Shown in pieces: positions 8,920-20,959 of a DNA stretch of 64,000 nt; position 1 is the stretch's first letter; each line of letters opens with the position of its first letter. Source of the DNA: Adiantum capillus-veneris. Lineage: Eukaryota > Streptophyta > Polypodiopsida > Polypodiales > Pteridaceae. A program made the position numbers and the translations under genes. The DNA lies in NCBI GenBank assembly GCA_014529385.2, contig CM043952.1, forward strand, positions 64,752,370-64,816,369, read 5' to 3'. The notes beneath the pieces are model-generated. The model saw only the letters and a list, made by a program, of their open reading frames with translations. It did not search any database and was not told the DNA's origin.

Positions 8920-11900
8920 ACCATCGAAGCTCCAAAAGAGGATGCTCATTGCAAATGTGCAACACCTCTCTTTTATGCTTGGAGAAAGGTAAGGGAGCAT
9001 GATGCCTTCATCTTGTTGGACCCTGGCTCTACTCACAACATCATATCAATGGAGTTGTCCCACCAAGTTGGGCATTCAAGCTTTTGAGATGGGAGATGTT
9101 GTAATGGACGACACTGCTTTCAAGGGACAGCGAGCCTCTGTTACTCCCTCGATTGATAATTTGAGGCTCCATGTACAAATCTATGTTGACAAAGAAGACT
9201 TTTTCATATCTCCTCTCCAACATGAGGATGCTATCCTAGGGGCACCATGGTTCAACCGCATGGCTGCCAACATGAAGTTCCCTGAAAGGAGAATCTACTT
9301 CACCTACAGGGGAAAGAACATGTATATAGATGCTAGTGAGGTTGGTCATACTATACCACTTGTAAATTCACTTGCTTTTGATAAATCAATGAAGATCTCT
9401 ATTTTTGCGTACATGATTTTTGTTAAAGATTCCTAAAAGGTCCTAATGTTTCATCAAATGTAAATGGTAGGAATCAAGAAGAGTTAGACTTGTCTAATTT
9501 TCTAAAAGGATTCCAAGATTTGTTCATCAATGAATATACCTATGGACTTACCTCCAAAATGAGGGGATGATGACCATCGAATTGAGCTCCTACCAGGAAG
9601 CTCACCGCCTAACAAGCCTCCTTATTGAGTTTCCCAAGCTCAACAAGAGGAGATCATGAGGCAAGTACAAGAATTGGTAGACAAAGGGATGGTGAGGCCT
9701 AGCTCCTCTCCCTTTTGTTCTCTACCTACTTCGGTAGGATTGACCTTAAAAGTGGTTATCATCAAAGAAGAAAAGTGGATGAAGGTATCCTAAAGATCGT
9801 GTTTCGCACAACGTTTGGTCTTTATGAATATTTATTCATGCCTTTTGGATTGATTAATGTATTGTCCATGTTCAATTGATTAATGGATAAAATCTTAAGA
9901 CCCTACCACAAATTCATTGGAGTGTTCTTTGATGATATCATCATCTACTCCAAGTCTTTGAAGGAACACAAGCAACATCTCCAAGTGATTTTTCAAGCAT
10001 TGAGGGAGAACAAACTTTTTCTCAACCAAAAGAAAAGTGAATTTTCCCTTCAAGAGATACAATACTTAGGTCATATTATCTCTCAAGATGGTATCCGGAT
10101 GGATCCATCAAAGCTAGAGGTAATAAAAGCATGGACTAATCCAAGGAATATACATGAGCTAAGAAGATTTATTGGTATGTGTGCATACTATAGACACTTC
10201 ATATCTAAATTTTCTCAAATAGCAGGACCATTACATGACTTAACAAATAAGGACGTTAAGTATTCATGGACTGCTAAGGAGAAAAAAAAATTAATATGCT
10301 CAAAGATAAGCTTACCTCCCAAACAGTCCTCTTCCTTCCTGATCTCTAAAAGCCATTTGAGGTCCAATGTGATGCTTGTGGGGTGATTGCATTGGAGCAG
10401 TCCTACTTCAAGAAGGGCATGCCATAGCATATGAGAGTTGAAGGCTAAATACAGATGAACATGTCTTAGGTATTTATGAGAAAGATATTTTAGCTTTTCT
10501 ACATGCCCTAGACACATGGAAGCACTAATTACTGGGGACTCCATTTATTCTACGAATCAACCACCAAAGTCTCATACTCCATGATGCTAACCAAGCTTTC
10601 CAACAAAATAAGGTGGGTAAATTTTCTTTTGCAATTTAATTTTCATATTGCTCACATTTCCGATAAGCACAATCAAGTGGCCAATGCACTTTCATGATGA
10701 CCAAAAGTTAATGCGGTGTCTATAGCTACTCACAATGATCTATCTTCTATGATAGATGAGTATGCTATTAACTCTAACTATAGAGACATACTGTTAGCCC
10801 TTGCTTTGGGAAAAAAAGAGGAACCATTCACCTTGTAGGATGGTTATCTTCTCCACGGAAATAGGCTATGTTTTACCCACTCCCTTCATGAGAAAGTCAT
10901 GTATGAATCCCATGCCCCTCCCTATGCAAGGCATAGAGGTATTCAACCCACTCTCTGAGGAGTAGAGACGTAGTTCTATTGGCCTACCATGAAAGTGGAC
11001 TTACAAGAGCATGTTCAAAATGTTTGGTATGCCAAAAGACCAAGTATGATAGAGGGAAGCAACATGGATTACTCCAGACATTTCCTATCCCAAATTCACC
11101 ATGGGAGAGTATATCCATGGATTTTATCTTTGGATTACCCAAGTCTATTCATGGGAATACGAGAATATGGACAATAGTCGATAGGTTTAGCAAGCAAGCA
11201 TGCTTTATTCCTGTTCAAAAGACTAGTAAGGCACACCAAAAATGGAAACTCTCTTTATATCATAGATTTCAAACACCATGGATTGCCAACATCCATCATG
11301 TCAGATAGAGATTCTAGAATGACTAGTAATTTTTGGAAAGGTCTCTTTGAAAATTTAGGAACAAGATTGAATTTCTCTTTGGCCTATCACCCACAAACGG
11401 ATGTCCAAAGTGAGATAGCCAGTCTTACGATACTTGATCTTCTAAAGACTTATGTTATTGGAGTGGATCAACACCCACAATGGGAAAAGTACTTACCTCT
11501 TGTAGAGTATGCTTACAATAATAATGTACATACTTCTATGGGAAAATCACCTTTTGAAATAATTGAGAGAAGACCTAAACGTCCCTTACTACTTAAAGTA
11601 CATGGGAAGATCTTCACTGCCGATGAGTATAGCCGTGACCTACAAGAATCTTTTCAAACGATTGAGGAGGCTATATCCATCTCTCACCAAAGGAAAAAAG
11701 CTGTTGCTGACAAGCACAAAAGGGCCTTAACGTTCAAAGAAAATGATTGGGTCTTACTTAAGTTTCCCAAGGCTTGATTGAGGAAAACGACGAGCAAAAA
11801 TCCTACGGGCCATCAAAAGTATTATGCTAAGCTAGCAAAAAGATACTATGGTCCTTTCCAAATCTTGAAGCCCATCAATGACATGGCTCTATCAACTCAA

Positions 11901-11960
11901 GTTGCCCAACCATTGGCTCATACACAATGCTTTTCATGTGAGCCTACTTAAACCCTAAAA
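8920..11960 (+). pseudogene. Ty3/gypsy protease, reverse transcriptase, RNase H and integrase, decayed
   Basis: Continuation of the gag at 2573-3600. Protease: LLDPGSTHNIIS at about 9016-9051 (active-site DSG/DTG changed to DPG), then a frameshift and AILGAPWFNRMA. RT: RIDLKSGYHQ (about 9739), then a frame with FDDIIIYS at about 9928-9951 and YLGHIIS. RNase H region about 10360-10700 with several stops. Integrase: zinc-binding CSKCLVCQKTK (about 11010), SMDFIFGLP, then SDRDSRMTSNFWKG and AYHPQTDVQSE (about 11380). The end reads NAFHVSLLKP and then a stop at about 11955. Stops and frameshifts occur throughout. About 45 codons of the RT fingers/palm, between SSSPF and RIDLKSG, are missing near 9720-9738. 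Confidence 0.88.
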
Positions 11961-12012
11961 AAGATGTATGTGCCCAGAATGTACCGCACATGACCACATT
12001 GTATATTGGGAG

Positions 12013-12284
12013 TGTTGGGAGTGCCTTCATACCTTCATATGCAAATGCACTCTTAGTAGAAGGGGATCTCAAAGGGTGTAGCCAAAGGGCATCTCAATGG
12101 GTCACAATTGGATATCAAAGGGTGCCTTTATTTTATATAAGGGAGGAGTCCTCCTTGTACGCATCATCGGGAATTCTAAGTACAAGCATTAATGGAGTTT
12201 GATGTCTTCCTCTCTCCTTTATTGACTTTCTCTGTCTACATCTTGGTGAGGACAGTCTCGTAATAGACAGGCATGACTATTACA
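12013..12284 (+). repeat. Gypsy LTR (about 272 bp)
   Basis: Begins TGTTGGGAGTGCC after a GGGAG purine stretch and ends ...GACTATTACA. TATATAAG at about 12134-12141 is a likely TATA box. To its left is the 3' end of gypsy pol. To its right are a PBS and a gag-like start, so the LTR is flanked by internal sequence on both sides. Confidence 0.65.
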
Positions 12285-12285
12285 C

Positions 12286-12299
12286 TTGGCGACCACGGG
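12286..12299 (+). other. Primer-binding-site-like sequence
   Basis: TTGGCGACCACGGG starts one base after the LTR end. It has the TGG start and position of a PBS. The tRNA was not identified. Confidence 0.55.
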
Positions 12300-12845
12300 A
12301 TTCTTTCTCACTACCTACTATGAGGGTGATGAAGTCGGTGAAAGTTGTGAGAGTACATGCTAATAAGGGTGCTACTGATGGAGAAATGGGTGCTGCTTAT
12401 GGAGAGCGAGGAGGCAAACAGCTCTTGCAAAGGGGAGCACGAGGCAATGCATAAGAAGGGGAAACTCAAAAAGAGAAGAGGCTCCTTGTAGGCTACCGTT
12501 TACAGAGGAGACAGAGCCAGGCCATAGCCACGAGCATGCCGAGGGGGGGCCCGATTCTAAATGCCATGCAATACAAGAACTCCGACATCATGGAAATGCA
12601 AAAAAAAAATCAATGCACTCCAGGGTGAGAAGGAAGGGTTAACTGCATAAAATTTTATTTTATTTTTAAAGGCCAACTGCAAAGTCAGGAGCAATTACTG
12701 TTGTATGAGTAGTCAAGGAAAGAATTGACTAATATAGTGGAGGCTCTCAAAACCAAGCTATCAAGTTTAAATTCTGAGCACTCTGGCTCAAAGGACACAG
12801 TTGAGGAATTGAGAAGAATAATTATTGAAAGTAAAGCTATACATG
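12300..12845 (+). pseudogene. Gypsy leader and start of gag, truncated
   Basis: Leader after the PBS, then a coiled-coil-like stretch at about 12725-12840 (LTNIVEALKTKLSSLNSEHSGS, KDTVEELRRIIIES, read in two pieces) typical of the N-terminal part of plant gypsy gag. It is cut at about 12845 by a copia LTR. No open start codon was assigned. Confidence 0.45.
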
Positions 12846-13071
12846 TGTGGGAAATAATAATCCACATCATCATCATAGTCATCATACACATCATGAGATG
12901 CCAAGAGGCGCATGCAAACTCCAAGAATCCCACGAACGCTGTAACTGTATTCACGTGTATATAACTACACCTTCTCTTGAATACAATCATCGCCTTCTTG
13001 TCTAGCTCTGCGTATCTCTCTGTCCCTTCTCTCTCTCTCACCTTCTTAGTGAGTTCTCCCTTTTTCTCACA
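12846..13071 (+). repeat. Copia-type LTR (about 226 bp)
   Basis: Starts TGTGGGAAATAATAATCC and ends TTTTTCTCACA. It contains GTGTATATAAC (TATA box, about 12955-12965) followed by CTTGAATACAATCATC, the usual layout of plant copia LTRs. A PBS follows directly, so it is a 5' LTR or its remnant. The left border is inferred from the TG and could be two bases earlier. Confidence 0.65.
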
Positions 13072-13085
13072 TGGTATCATCGCAG
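13072..13085 (+). other. Primer binding site, initiator tRNA-Met type (variant)
   Basis: TGGTATCATCGCAG directly follows the LTR end. The first eight bases match the usual copia PBS and the rest has diverged. Confidence 0.6.
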
Positions 13086-13985
13086 TGGTGATCTTGGCTC
13101 ACCTTGAAGGTGTCCCACCACAACCCCTCTGCGCAGTACCTCTCCGAACCCTGGCAGAGCCAACTCACCCAGCCAAGCATGGCTGATGAAGAAATCGCAA
13201 TTCAAATCTTCCTTGGGAGCCTTACTGATGATGTCACACATCATCCGGTTCGTGGTGCAGTTGAGCCTGTACTCGCATGTGGCTGCTCTCCGAGCACGTG
13301 CCCTCCCAAAGAAGTTGATGCCGCAACTACCACCATTGCTGCAGCTACCGAACCTAACCTTTGTGAATCAACACACACATTTTGATAGTTCTATGCAAAT
13401 TCTTGTCATTAAACTTTGATTATTATGTTTGAGACAGTGGGTTTCTATAAACATTCACATATGAGGACGACCATGTTATGGACATCTTCTGGGTGTGGTG
13501 GCTTGGGGCTTGCTTGCACAAAGGAGATCCGTCGTTGTCTAATGTTAGAGGGTGATTTCTTTGTCTTCTCTGAGTGCTTAGAGAAGAAAGTTTGTGGTCC
13601 TCCTCCTGAGGAGAAAAACTAGTAGATAGTAACTTCCATTGGTGGACAATTATTTTTGCGACTTGACTCTATGTATTGTTTGAGATAGTATTTTTTTAAC
13701 ACAACAACAACATATGGAGATTGTGAGTTTTTCCCTTGTCCCCACAAGGGTTTTTTCACCCACAGTCATGGTACCTTGATTTGAGATGATTTTTCATATC
13801 TCAAATCAAGGATCAATCTATATTTTGTTCAATTATGGGGAAAATGTTGTGTTTCTCATGTCATTGTCTTGTTCTTGTTGTTCTTATTGAACATGAACAC
13901 ATAGCGAGATGTGGATCTTCTACTATCCACACAGCCCGCATGTTGATACTACCTCTAATGATTCATGTTCAACTACTAGTGGTGA
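13086..13985 (+). other. Decayed retrotransposon interior, no assignable gene
   Basis: A short frame at 13179-13385 (start MADEEIAIQIF) and other short frames carry no domain I recognise. The sequence lies between a copia PBS and a gypsy gag fragment, so it is probably retrotransposon interior. No other feature is seen. Confidence 0.4.
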
Positions 13986-13989
13986 AAAT

Positions 13990-15120
13990 ATAGCAAGGAG
14001 GACACCGTTGTATCAACAAACCATGGGCAATGAGTAGATCGCAGATAAGCTTATGAAGAGGAGGATGAGTCAGACATTGAGAATCCACAACTAGAGAGTA
14101 TCGCCCTTGAGATGCTTCTTGACATGTGGAGGAGATTATCTAACACAACAGTGATCCATGTTGCCACAACCATATCCTCGACAAAATTGTGTACCATTGA
14201 GGAATGTTACTACAACAAACCTCAAGTTAGGTAAAGGCCCTATCATCCCAACCTTCAACACTAGCCAAATGCACCAGTGAATCCTCAGTAAGTCAACAGA
14301 ATAGGCTAGCACGACCACCGTAGAGATATAAATCAAGACCAACAAATCCACAGCCAAGAGTTGAAAGGCCAAGACCGGTGTTGGGGTGCCAACCGCCACT
14401 CTCAGATGAAGACCAGGCAGTTGTGAGGTATGTGTATCTTAACCAATTCCCAGAAAAGAATGCCTTAGTGTTGATATAATTGTATTATGAAGGGGAGAGC
14501 TATGGGTACCACCATGCATACAGTCCTAATCCACCAGTGATCATAGAGTCATATGACCATGAGAATATCACTTCATCCTCTAGTAATTCTCAATCAAGAA
14601 TAAGCAGCATATCTCTGAGTGAAGGGTTTATGTTGAGTCGAAGAAAAATTATGTTCATAACGAATCCAGGAGAGGCTAAATAAAATGCATATCCACAGAG
14701 ACCATATGCCCAACAATTCAGACAACAAAGAAGCATAGGACCTTGTTTCAAGTGCCAAGGAGACCATTTGGCTAGGAATTTCCCAACCGACCAAGCTTAT
14801 GATGCAAGCAATGTTCCTAATGCAATTGGTAGTGATTATGGACATGGTGGTGATTGTGGATGGAAACAGTTGTACTAGTATTTTCCTCAAAACCCATATA
14901 AATAAGGAAAAGCAATGGTGAACATTGTAGAGGTCATACCCTCTTCAAGTGCTTTTGATTTAGATGCAAAAGTGCCACTCAAGGTGGTAACAAGAGCGCA
15001 AGCGAAGCAAAAAGTGACTAGTGAGTGGGGTAGTAATGATTCTCATAAATCTCTAAGTGTGAAATATGCAAGTAAATCTATGAGGTATATAATTAGATCT
15101 TAGTACCATAAAAAGTTAAA
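13990..15120 (+). pseudogene. Gypsy gag fragment with degenerate zinc knuckle
   Basis: Scattered frames contain CFKCQGDHLARNFP at about 14744-14785, a zinc knuckle whose last Cys has become Phe. Further on is a Val/Ala-rich segment ending VPLKVVTRAQAKQK at about 14970-15014, a sequence found between gag and protease in plant gypsy elements. Stops at about 14681, 14876 and 15103 interrupt it. The family is supported and the gene is dead. Confidence 0.6.
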
Positions 15121-15505
15121 GGCTATTATAGCTAAGATTGCACAAGCTCTAGAGAAATCATAGAAACGATAAGATCTTCATCTAATGTCATACGGGGATA
15201 TTAAATATAGGATCTTTTCATTTAGAGCTTTCTTTACAAAGTTAGAGCTTTTTGTGGGTAGCAAATTAGATGTAACCTTTTGCACATACTAAGGTATATA
15301 GCTTTTGAACTAGGATAAAGTGCGTAGTAAAAAAATTGTGCTCTACATGTTTGTGACACAATTAAGGGACATAGTAATACAAGATGGATTTGATAGAAAA
15401 CTAACCATATCAATATCAATATATTGATACTGCAATGCCATATATGTAGTATTTATAAGAAAGATCATCACAAAGTCTATGTTTATGATCAACAATAATT
15501 TTAGT
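15121..15505. other. Nothing recognised
   Basis: AT-rich sequence after the gag fragment. No open frame with a recognisable domain and no repeat structure. Confidence 0.5.
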
Positions 15506-15507
15506 AC

Positions 15508-15575
15508 AAAGTAAAATATTTGACTTTTTGGTATGAGGTAAGTTAGTCTTTATCTTGTTCACATTATAAGCCAAT

Positions 15576-15627
<52 letters not shown>

Positions 15628-15721
15628 AAAGTGAAATATTTAAATTTTTTTCATGGGATAAGTTGAAGCCTACCCTAGCAACAAGTCTTTATCTTGTTTT
15701 CTCTACAAGCAATTAGAGAGA

Positions 15722-15757
<36 letters not shown>

Positions 15758-15850
15758 AAAGTGAAATATTTAAATTTTTAGTATGAGGCCAATTGAAATC
15801 TACTCTAGGAATGAGTCTTATCTTGTTCATTCTATAAGCAATTAGAGAGA

Positions 15851-15903
<53 letters not shown>

Positions 15904-15926
15904 TGTGCGTGTGCGTGTGCGTGTGC

Positions 15927-15960
<34 letters not shown>

Positions 15961-15962
15961 TA
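15508..15962. repeat. Three diverged tandem units of about 120-130 bp, each ending in a microsatellite
   Basis: Units begin near 15508, 15627 and 15757 with (G)CAAAGTGAAATATTTAAATTTTT or a variant. They share TCTTTATCTTGTTC and ATAAGCAATTAGAGAGA. The tails are (GA)n at 15577-15626, (GA)n at 15726-15756 and (GT)n with GCGTGT interruptions at 15852-15943, followed by a short GA run. The flanking unit seems to have duplicated together with the microsatellite. Confidence 0.8.
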
Positions 15963-16733
15963 GAGATGTAAGTCACTTTTGAGATGTTTTTGTTAGCTAT
16001 TCTAAACTCCATATCAACATCTTTACTCTTTTTTTGTGCTGCTAGACACAATCTGGCTCTGTTTTTAGGTACATTCTTCATGATCAAAAGTTACTTTGTA
16101 GCTAGTTTTTTTGATTCAATACATTGTGATGCGGGATTTTAAGTGCAATGTTGTTATTTTCTTGTCTTTTCTCAGGTTTAAGAAATTTATTCACACATTT
16201 GAAAACAAGAGTCGATAGTTCTTCATTACGCAGAGTCGTTGCAAGCTTATCTACTTATAACAGACGTAAGTGCACTTACTCGCCTCTATATGTGTGTTTT
16301 ATTTTGTATACATTTTTGAATTTGTTTCTTTTATGGCATGATTTACTTGCATGTATAGAAACTGATAATTAATAGAAACTAATTCAGTTAAAAGAAGGTT
16401 TCTATAGAACCTATCTTTTCTAAACTAGTTATATGAGCAATCAAAAAGTGTTTCTCTTCTTTACTTGTAAAAGTAAGTAAATCTGACCGATTATAAATAG
16501 AGTTCCACCATAAGATTTTTTTCACCCTACTTTTATTTGACTTTGATCCAAACACTGGCACAGGCATGCAATTTTAGAACCTTTTTGGCACAACTTTTGA
16601 CTTGCTTTATTCTCAAAGTGAGATCGCTGGCTAATCTGTTGTTTTTGGCACATCAAAAATCGTATAAAAGAAGGGTCAGCATGGGCGCTTTTGGCATCTA
16701 CTAGTGCACTTGGATTGAGAGCTTTGAGCCACA
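15963..16733. other. Nothing recognised
   Basis: AT-rich sequence with only short frames. The longest run of His/Thr codons on the minus strand comes from the GT microsatellite next door. Confidence 0.5.
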
Positions 16734-17280
16734 GCATCACGTGCACATCTATCCCTATGTGCATGTGGACAAGCTACACCTTCATCTTGGGCTTAGGATA
16801 TTTTTGGAGACTGCTCTAACACCTTTGTGATCCTGTACGTAGGACGTGCATGACTAGACTATATTAGTTTTTTTTTCCAACACAATCGGGGCCCGCTCAA
16901 GTGGGTGGAGCTGATTTTAGTTAGTTTGCATACTCTCTGATTGTTTTAGTTGGTACTCATGCCAAGATGGTTTTAGTTACTATGTATAGCCTCTGCTTGC
17001 ACAAGACAGAATCGGTTGTTATACAAAATTGTGGACATTGGAGACTTTTGGTGGGATAGAGCATCGTTCAAAGATTTTTCCGTGCAATTTTTTAGAGCAC
17101 TTTAAAGCTTTTCTAGTGCATTTTGTTCTTTCTAGAGTATTTTTAGAGTCACTCATTATTATTAATAAGTGACTATTAAAGGTAGAAAATGATGATGCAG
17201 CAAGATGTTAGGCATAAGACTATGGAGAGTGATTATTAAATGTATGAAGATGATGATGCAGTAGGATGCTAGGCGTATGG
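16734..17280 (+). repeat. Diverged relative of the 1.2-kb LTR family
   Basis: Shares the order of segments with the LTR at 18116. CACGTG...CACATCTATCCCTATGTG lies near the start, then GGACAAGCTACA, TTTGTGATCCTGTACG, GCATGACTAGACTA, and AATAAGTGACTATTAAAGG. Many indels separate the two. The left border is a CACGTG-containing start near 16734 and the right border is unclear. Position just upstream of a gag fragment fits a 5' LTR. Confidence 0.5.
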
Positions 17281-18115
17281 CTATGGAGAGTGACCGCGTT
17301 GCCCAACGTGTTGCATTAGAGAGAGAGCGTTCCGAAGCAAGATGGCTCTAGCGACTACCCAGGAGAAACAACGACTCACAATGGAGGAAAAGCATCTCGC
17401 CATGGAAGCAAAGCGAGAGGAAAAGCACAACAAATGCTTACAAGTAATGTCCGAAAGTCGTCACATCACGATCCGACATCGCTGAGTTATCTAGCAAAGC
17501 AGAATGGAGTGATAGTACTAGCGACTCCAACTCTCTAGTCACAGAGAAGTTGACGTTCAGTAAGTATATTGGTAAGATGGATGCAACAGTAATTAAGTCA
17601 TGGTTGCATCAATCTAATGCTTAGATTTCCACCACCAAAAAGAATAGTAAGAGTAAAGTACTCAGAGCTGCAATGCATTATCTAGAGATGTCATTAATAG
17701 TAAGACCAACTTCAGACTCGTTTCTCGCCACCCCAATATAAACAACGGCTACAAGAAGGATGAATATCCCTTAAGCAGAAAAGCACTCCTGTTATGTCTT
17801 TTTCTAACCATATATTGCAGCTAGCTACTCAACTTTCGATGTCACAAAAGAGCTGCATGATGCTTTTCTCTTTGGCTTGGACGATACATTGAGTATGATG
17901 TGTGGGCCTTGAACCACCATGAGGGTCGCACTAGAGAAAGAAATGAAGCACAACAAAGGTAAGCCTAAGGAGGTCATAAAGAACTCTACTAGCATTCAAC
18001 AGAACCAACAAAAACAACAAAATGGTAAGAATGATGGTAAGACCTCTTCTTCCTCTTGTCAATCTCGATTCTCCTTACACTTCAAAGTCTCGGACAATGC
18101 ACAACACAAGATAAT
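17281..18115 (+). pseudogene. Gypsy-type gag fragment
   Basis: An Arg/Glu/Lys-rich coiled-coil stretch (about 17290-17470) is followed by SKAEWSDSTSDSNS, then LTFSKYIGKMDATVIKSWLH (about 17550-17610). A frame at 17919-18125 is rich in Gln, Asn and Lys. Several stops interrupt the gene. It is cut by the LTR at 18116. The assignment to gag rests on layout and wording, not on a complete domain. Confidence 0.45.
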
Positions 18116-19315
18116 TGTCACGTGACACATCTAACCCTACGTGTACGTGGACAAGCTACTTCATGACATGGGTTCAGTTCAGTTCATTCAGTCTAGAATA
18201 GGAAGTGATCTGGCACTTTTGTGATTCTGTTTGCAGAACATGCATGTCTAGACACTTAGAATAGATGCATATCCTCTGGTTGCACACAGCATAATCAGTA
18301 GATTTCCATCAGAACCCATCATGAGCATTTTTACAGTGCATAGACCTATTTTTCCTATTTTTGACACTTTTCACTTATTATTTTTAAGTGACTTTTATTG
18401 GAAATTGGGTAGGGAAAATTCACTAAGCAAGTACATAAGAAAACCCTAGCACTAGCATTTCTGGTAGAAGAGGCAGTAGGAACTCCGCGTTCAACAGACA
18501 CCTTCTGAGCAAGACTCCCCACATCAGCAGAGCTAGCGTTTTTGCATCTGCAAAGGACCTAGCGTTTTCATCCACAGGCAGCCTGGTGTTTTTTTTCACA
18601 GCAGATCAGCCCCGGTAGCAACAAGATAGATCAAGAAGCCTAGCGTTTTGCATTTGCAAAACAACCGGCAGTAGCAGGACAGTTTTCAGCCCTAGCGTTT
18701 TTGCATCAACATAGCCATCCAGTGTTTTGCAGATTCACCACGATGGAACAACAAGAAGCATCAGCGTTTTCAGTTTTCAGAAGTCAGACATCGCAGTAGA
18801 AGTCCCAAAACTCGCTGATCTCACCTTCTGCAGCAGATCCTCGCCGCACGGTCAGATCCGGCGTAGTTTGCAGATTCAGCCCAAAAATTACAGATTTCAG
18901 GATCTGCGTTTTCATCGCATCGTCGTCACATCGCCGCCATCGACATCGTCACAGACATAGAGTCAGAATTCAGCAATTAAAAAATTGCAGATTTCAATCA
19001 TTAGCGTTTTCAAATTTCAGCATGTCTCGTCGTCATCCTCATCGTCGTCGACATCGTCGGCAAGTCCAAAGCATTGTAGAGATTTGTGCAATCAATAGTA
19101 GACCGCTCTCGCCATAAAGAGTGGGGCCTTTGGAGGAGGGTTTGACAACATTCTGGTGTCGTATTCTTCTCTCTCTATCTCTCAGTCTCAACACCTTCAT
19201 TCACAGTGTTTATCCACTTTGTTTGTGATCATTTGCACTCTCTCACTAAAGGAACGAAAGGCTCTCCCTTCCGTAAGTAAAAGGAACCCTTGAGCACAGT
19301 TCAGAGCACTCATCT
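18116..19315 (+). repeat. LTR copy A of the 1.2-kb LTR family, 3' end missing
   Basis: Starts TGTCACGTGACACATC. It aligns along its length with the LTRs at 19316 and 20960 (reverse). It stops at CACTCATCT, about 35 bases short of the terminus seen in the other copies, where LTR B begins. The R/U5-like part carries many AGCGTTTT motifs and ends in a CT-rich segment. Confidence 0.8.
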
Positions 19316-20434
19316 TGTCACGTGACACATCCAACCCTATGTGTTCGTGGACAAGCTACAGCATGACCAGGGTTCAGTTCAGTCAAGTCGGTCTAGAATA
19401 GGAAGTGATCTGGCACTTTTGTGAGTGTTCGCAAACCATGCATGACCAGACACTTAGATTAGATGCATATCCTCCGGTTGCACACAGCATGATCATCAGC
19501 ATTCCCATCAGAATCCATCAAGGGAATTTTCCAGTGCATTAAACCTATTTTTCCTATTTTTGACATTTTTCACTTATTTATTAAGTGACTTTTGTTGGGA
19601 ACTAGGTAGGGCAATTTTTCTTAGATAATATAAAAGCAAACCAGAGTTAGCACTTTCTGGCAGAAGAGGCAGCAGGAGCATTGCTCAACAGGTCACTTCT
19701 CAGAAAGAACAAGAACCCTTCAACCTGGCGTTTTTGGAGCCAAACATGCCAGCGTTTTCTCTCCAACAACCTCAGCATTTTCAACCCCCTTCATTTGCAA
19801 TTCCAGCCCCTTGCATTGGCGTTTTCCAACTAGAAATTTCAGCAAGAAGAAGACTCAGAAGGTAGCGTTTTTCAACCAGCCATACCAGCGTTTGTTCACG
19901 AGCTTGGCAGCGTTTTCAGCAAGGGTTTACCGCAATTTAAAGAACCACCAAAAACAGCGTTTTTGGCATACAAAGAAATAGTAGCAGATCAGCCCCGACT
20001 TGATGCAACAATACCAATTCGAAGCATTTAGTTATCAGCCATAGACTCGGTCTCGTTTTCCACATCATCAACATCGACATAGTCCCATTAGATTTGCATC
20101 AGCCATTGTACCAGATTGTGCAATCAATAGTAGACCACTCTCGCCATCGAGAGTGAGGCCCTTGGAGGAGTGTTTGACAACATCTCCGGTGTCACATTCT
20201 CTTCTCTCTCTATCTCTCAGTCTCATGCACTTTCATTCAGTCTCTATCTCTTCTCTCTCTATCTCTCAGTCTCATGCACTTTCATTCATAGTGTCCCTTC
20301 ACTTTGTTTGTGATCACTTGCACTCTCTCATTAAAGAACGGAAGGCTCTCCCTTCCCTAAGAAAAAGGAACCTTGAGCACAGTTCGGAGCACTCATCTTG
20401 AGCAAAGTACAACATTCATTCCGTTGCACCTTAA
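19316..20434 (+). repeat. LTR copy B (about 1.1 kb), 5' LTR of the plus-strand copy
   Basis: Starts TGTCACGTGACACATCC and ends CGTTGCACCTTA, followed by a PBS. A 49-bp tandem duplication lies at 20201-20298 (CT-rich stretch plus TCTCATGCACTTTCATTCA). Because a PBS follows, this is the 5' LTR of the copy whose leader and gag start lie at 20448-20959. Confidence 0.82.
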
Positions 20435-20435
20435 T

Positions 20436-20447
20436 TGGTATCAGAGC
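20436..20447 (+). other. Primer binding site, initiator tRNA-Met type
   Basis: TGGTATCAGAGC directly after LTR B. The same motif follows related LTR ends at 32754 and 32963. Confidence 0.85.
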
Positions 20448-20959
20448 TTTGGCAGTGTTCTGTATCACTCAAGGAAAGAACCACTGAATTTTTTTTGCTT
20501 GTTGCGATCACACAGAACCCAAGTTCTCTTGGGCGTGTCGATTCCTAATTGTGTTTTTGAAGAGTGACAGGAAACCCAAGAAAGAAGGGCTTGTCCACCC
20601 TCCCCTTGTGCCTCTTTTACTCATTGAGAGCGGACCGTGCACTTAACGGCCGGCCAATCGACGTGAGGTGGGAAAAAGCAACCTTGGTGTGAGCGCAAGG
20701 CCACCAAGGGGTGCGCCTGTGGAAAAGAGCAAAACTCGGGTGAAGAGAAAATCCTTCTCTAGCACAGATTGCAAGCGAAAGAAGAACCTCAAGAACTCAA
20801 GAACCCCAAGACCGCCAAGAACCCAAGTTCCTTGTGAACTTAAGAACCCAAGACCACAAGAACCCAAGACTTCAGTGGATGGTCATCACTCGAAGCGGAA
20901 TGGATACTTCGCTTGGAAATGATGAGCATGAGAGAGGCGAAGAAGAATTTTCCCCACCA
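20448..20959 (+). pseudogene. Leader and first codons of the non-autonomous gag-like ORF (plus-strand copy)
   Basis: Leader from the PBS to an ATG at 20879-20881. The frame starts MVITRSGMDTSLGNDEHERG and runs to EEEFSPP, where it is cut at 20959 by the antisense LTR. A second copy of the same protein start lies on the minus strand at 31471. The leader has repeated AAGAACC/CAAGAAC units (20785-20870). The frame resumes at about 31594 after loss of roughly 140 bp. Confidence 0.7.

Noticed and set aside
15508-15962. Regular repeats as a CRISPR-like array
   Set aside because: Units are long, diverged tandem copies with microsatellites, in plant nuclear DNA.
20436-20447. TGGTATCAGAGC sites as parts of tRNA genes
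   Set aside because: Position next to LTR ends fits primer binding sites, and no tRNA cloverleaf sequence surrounds them.
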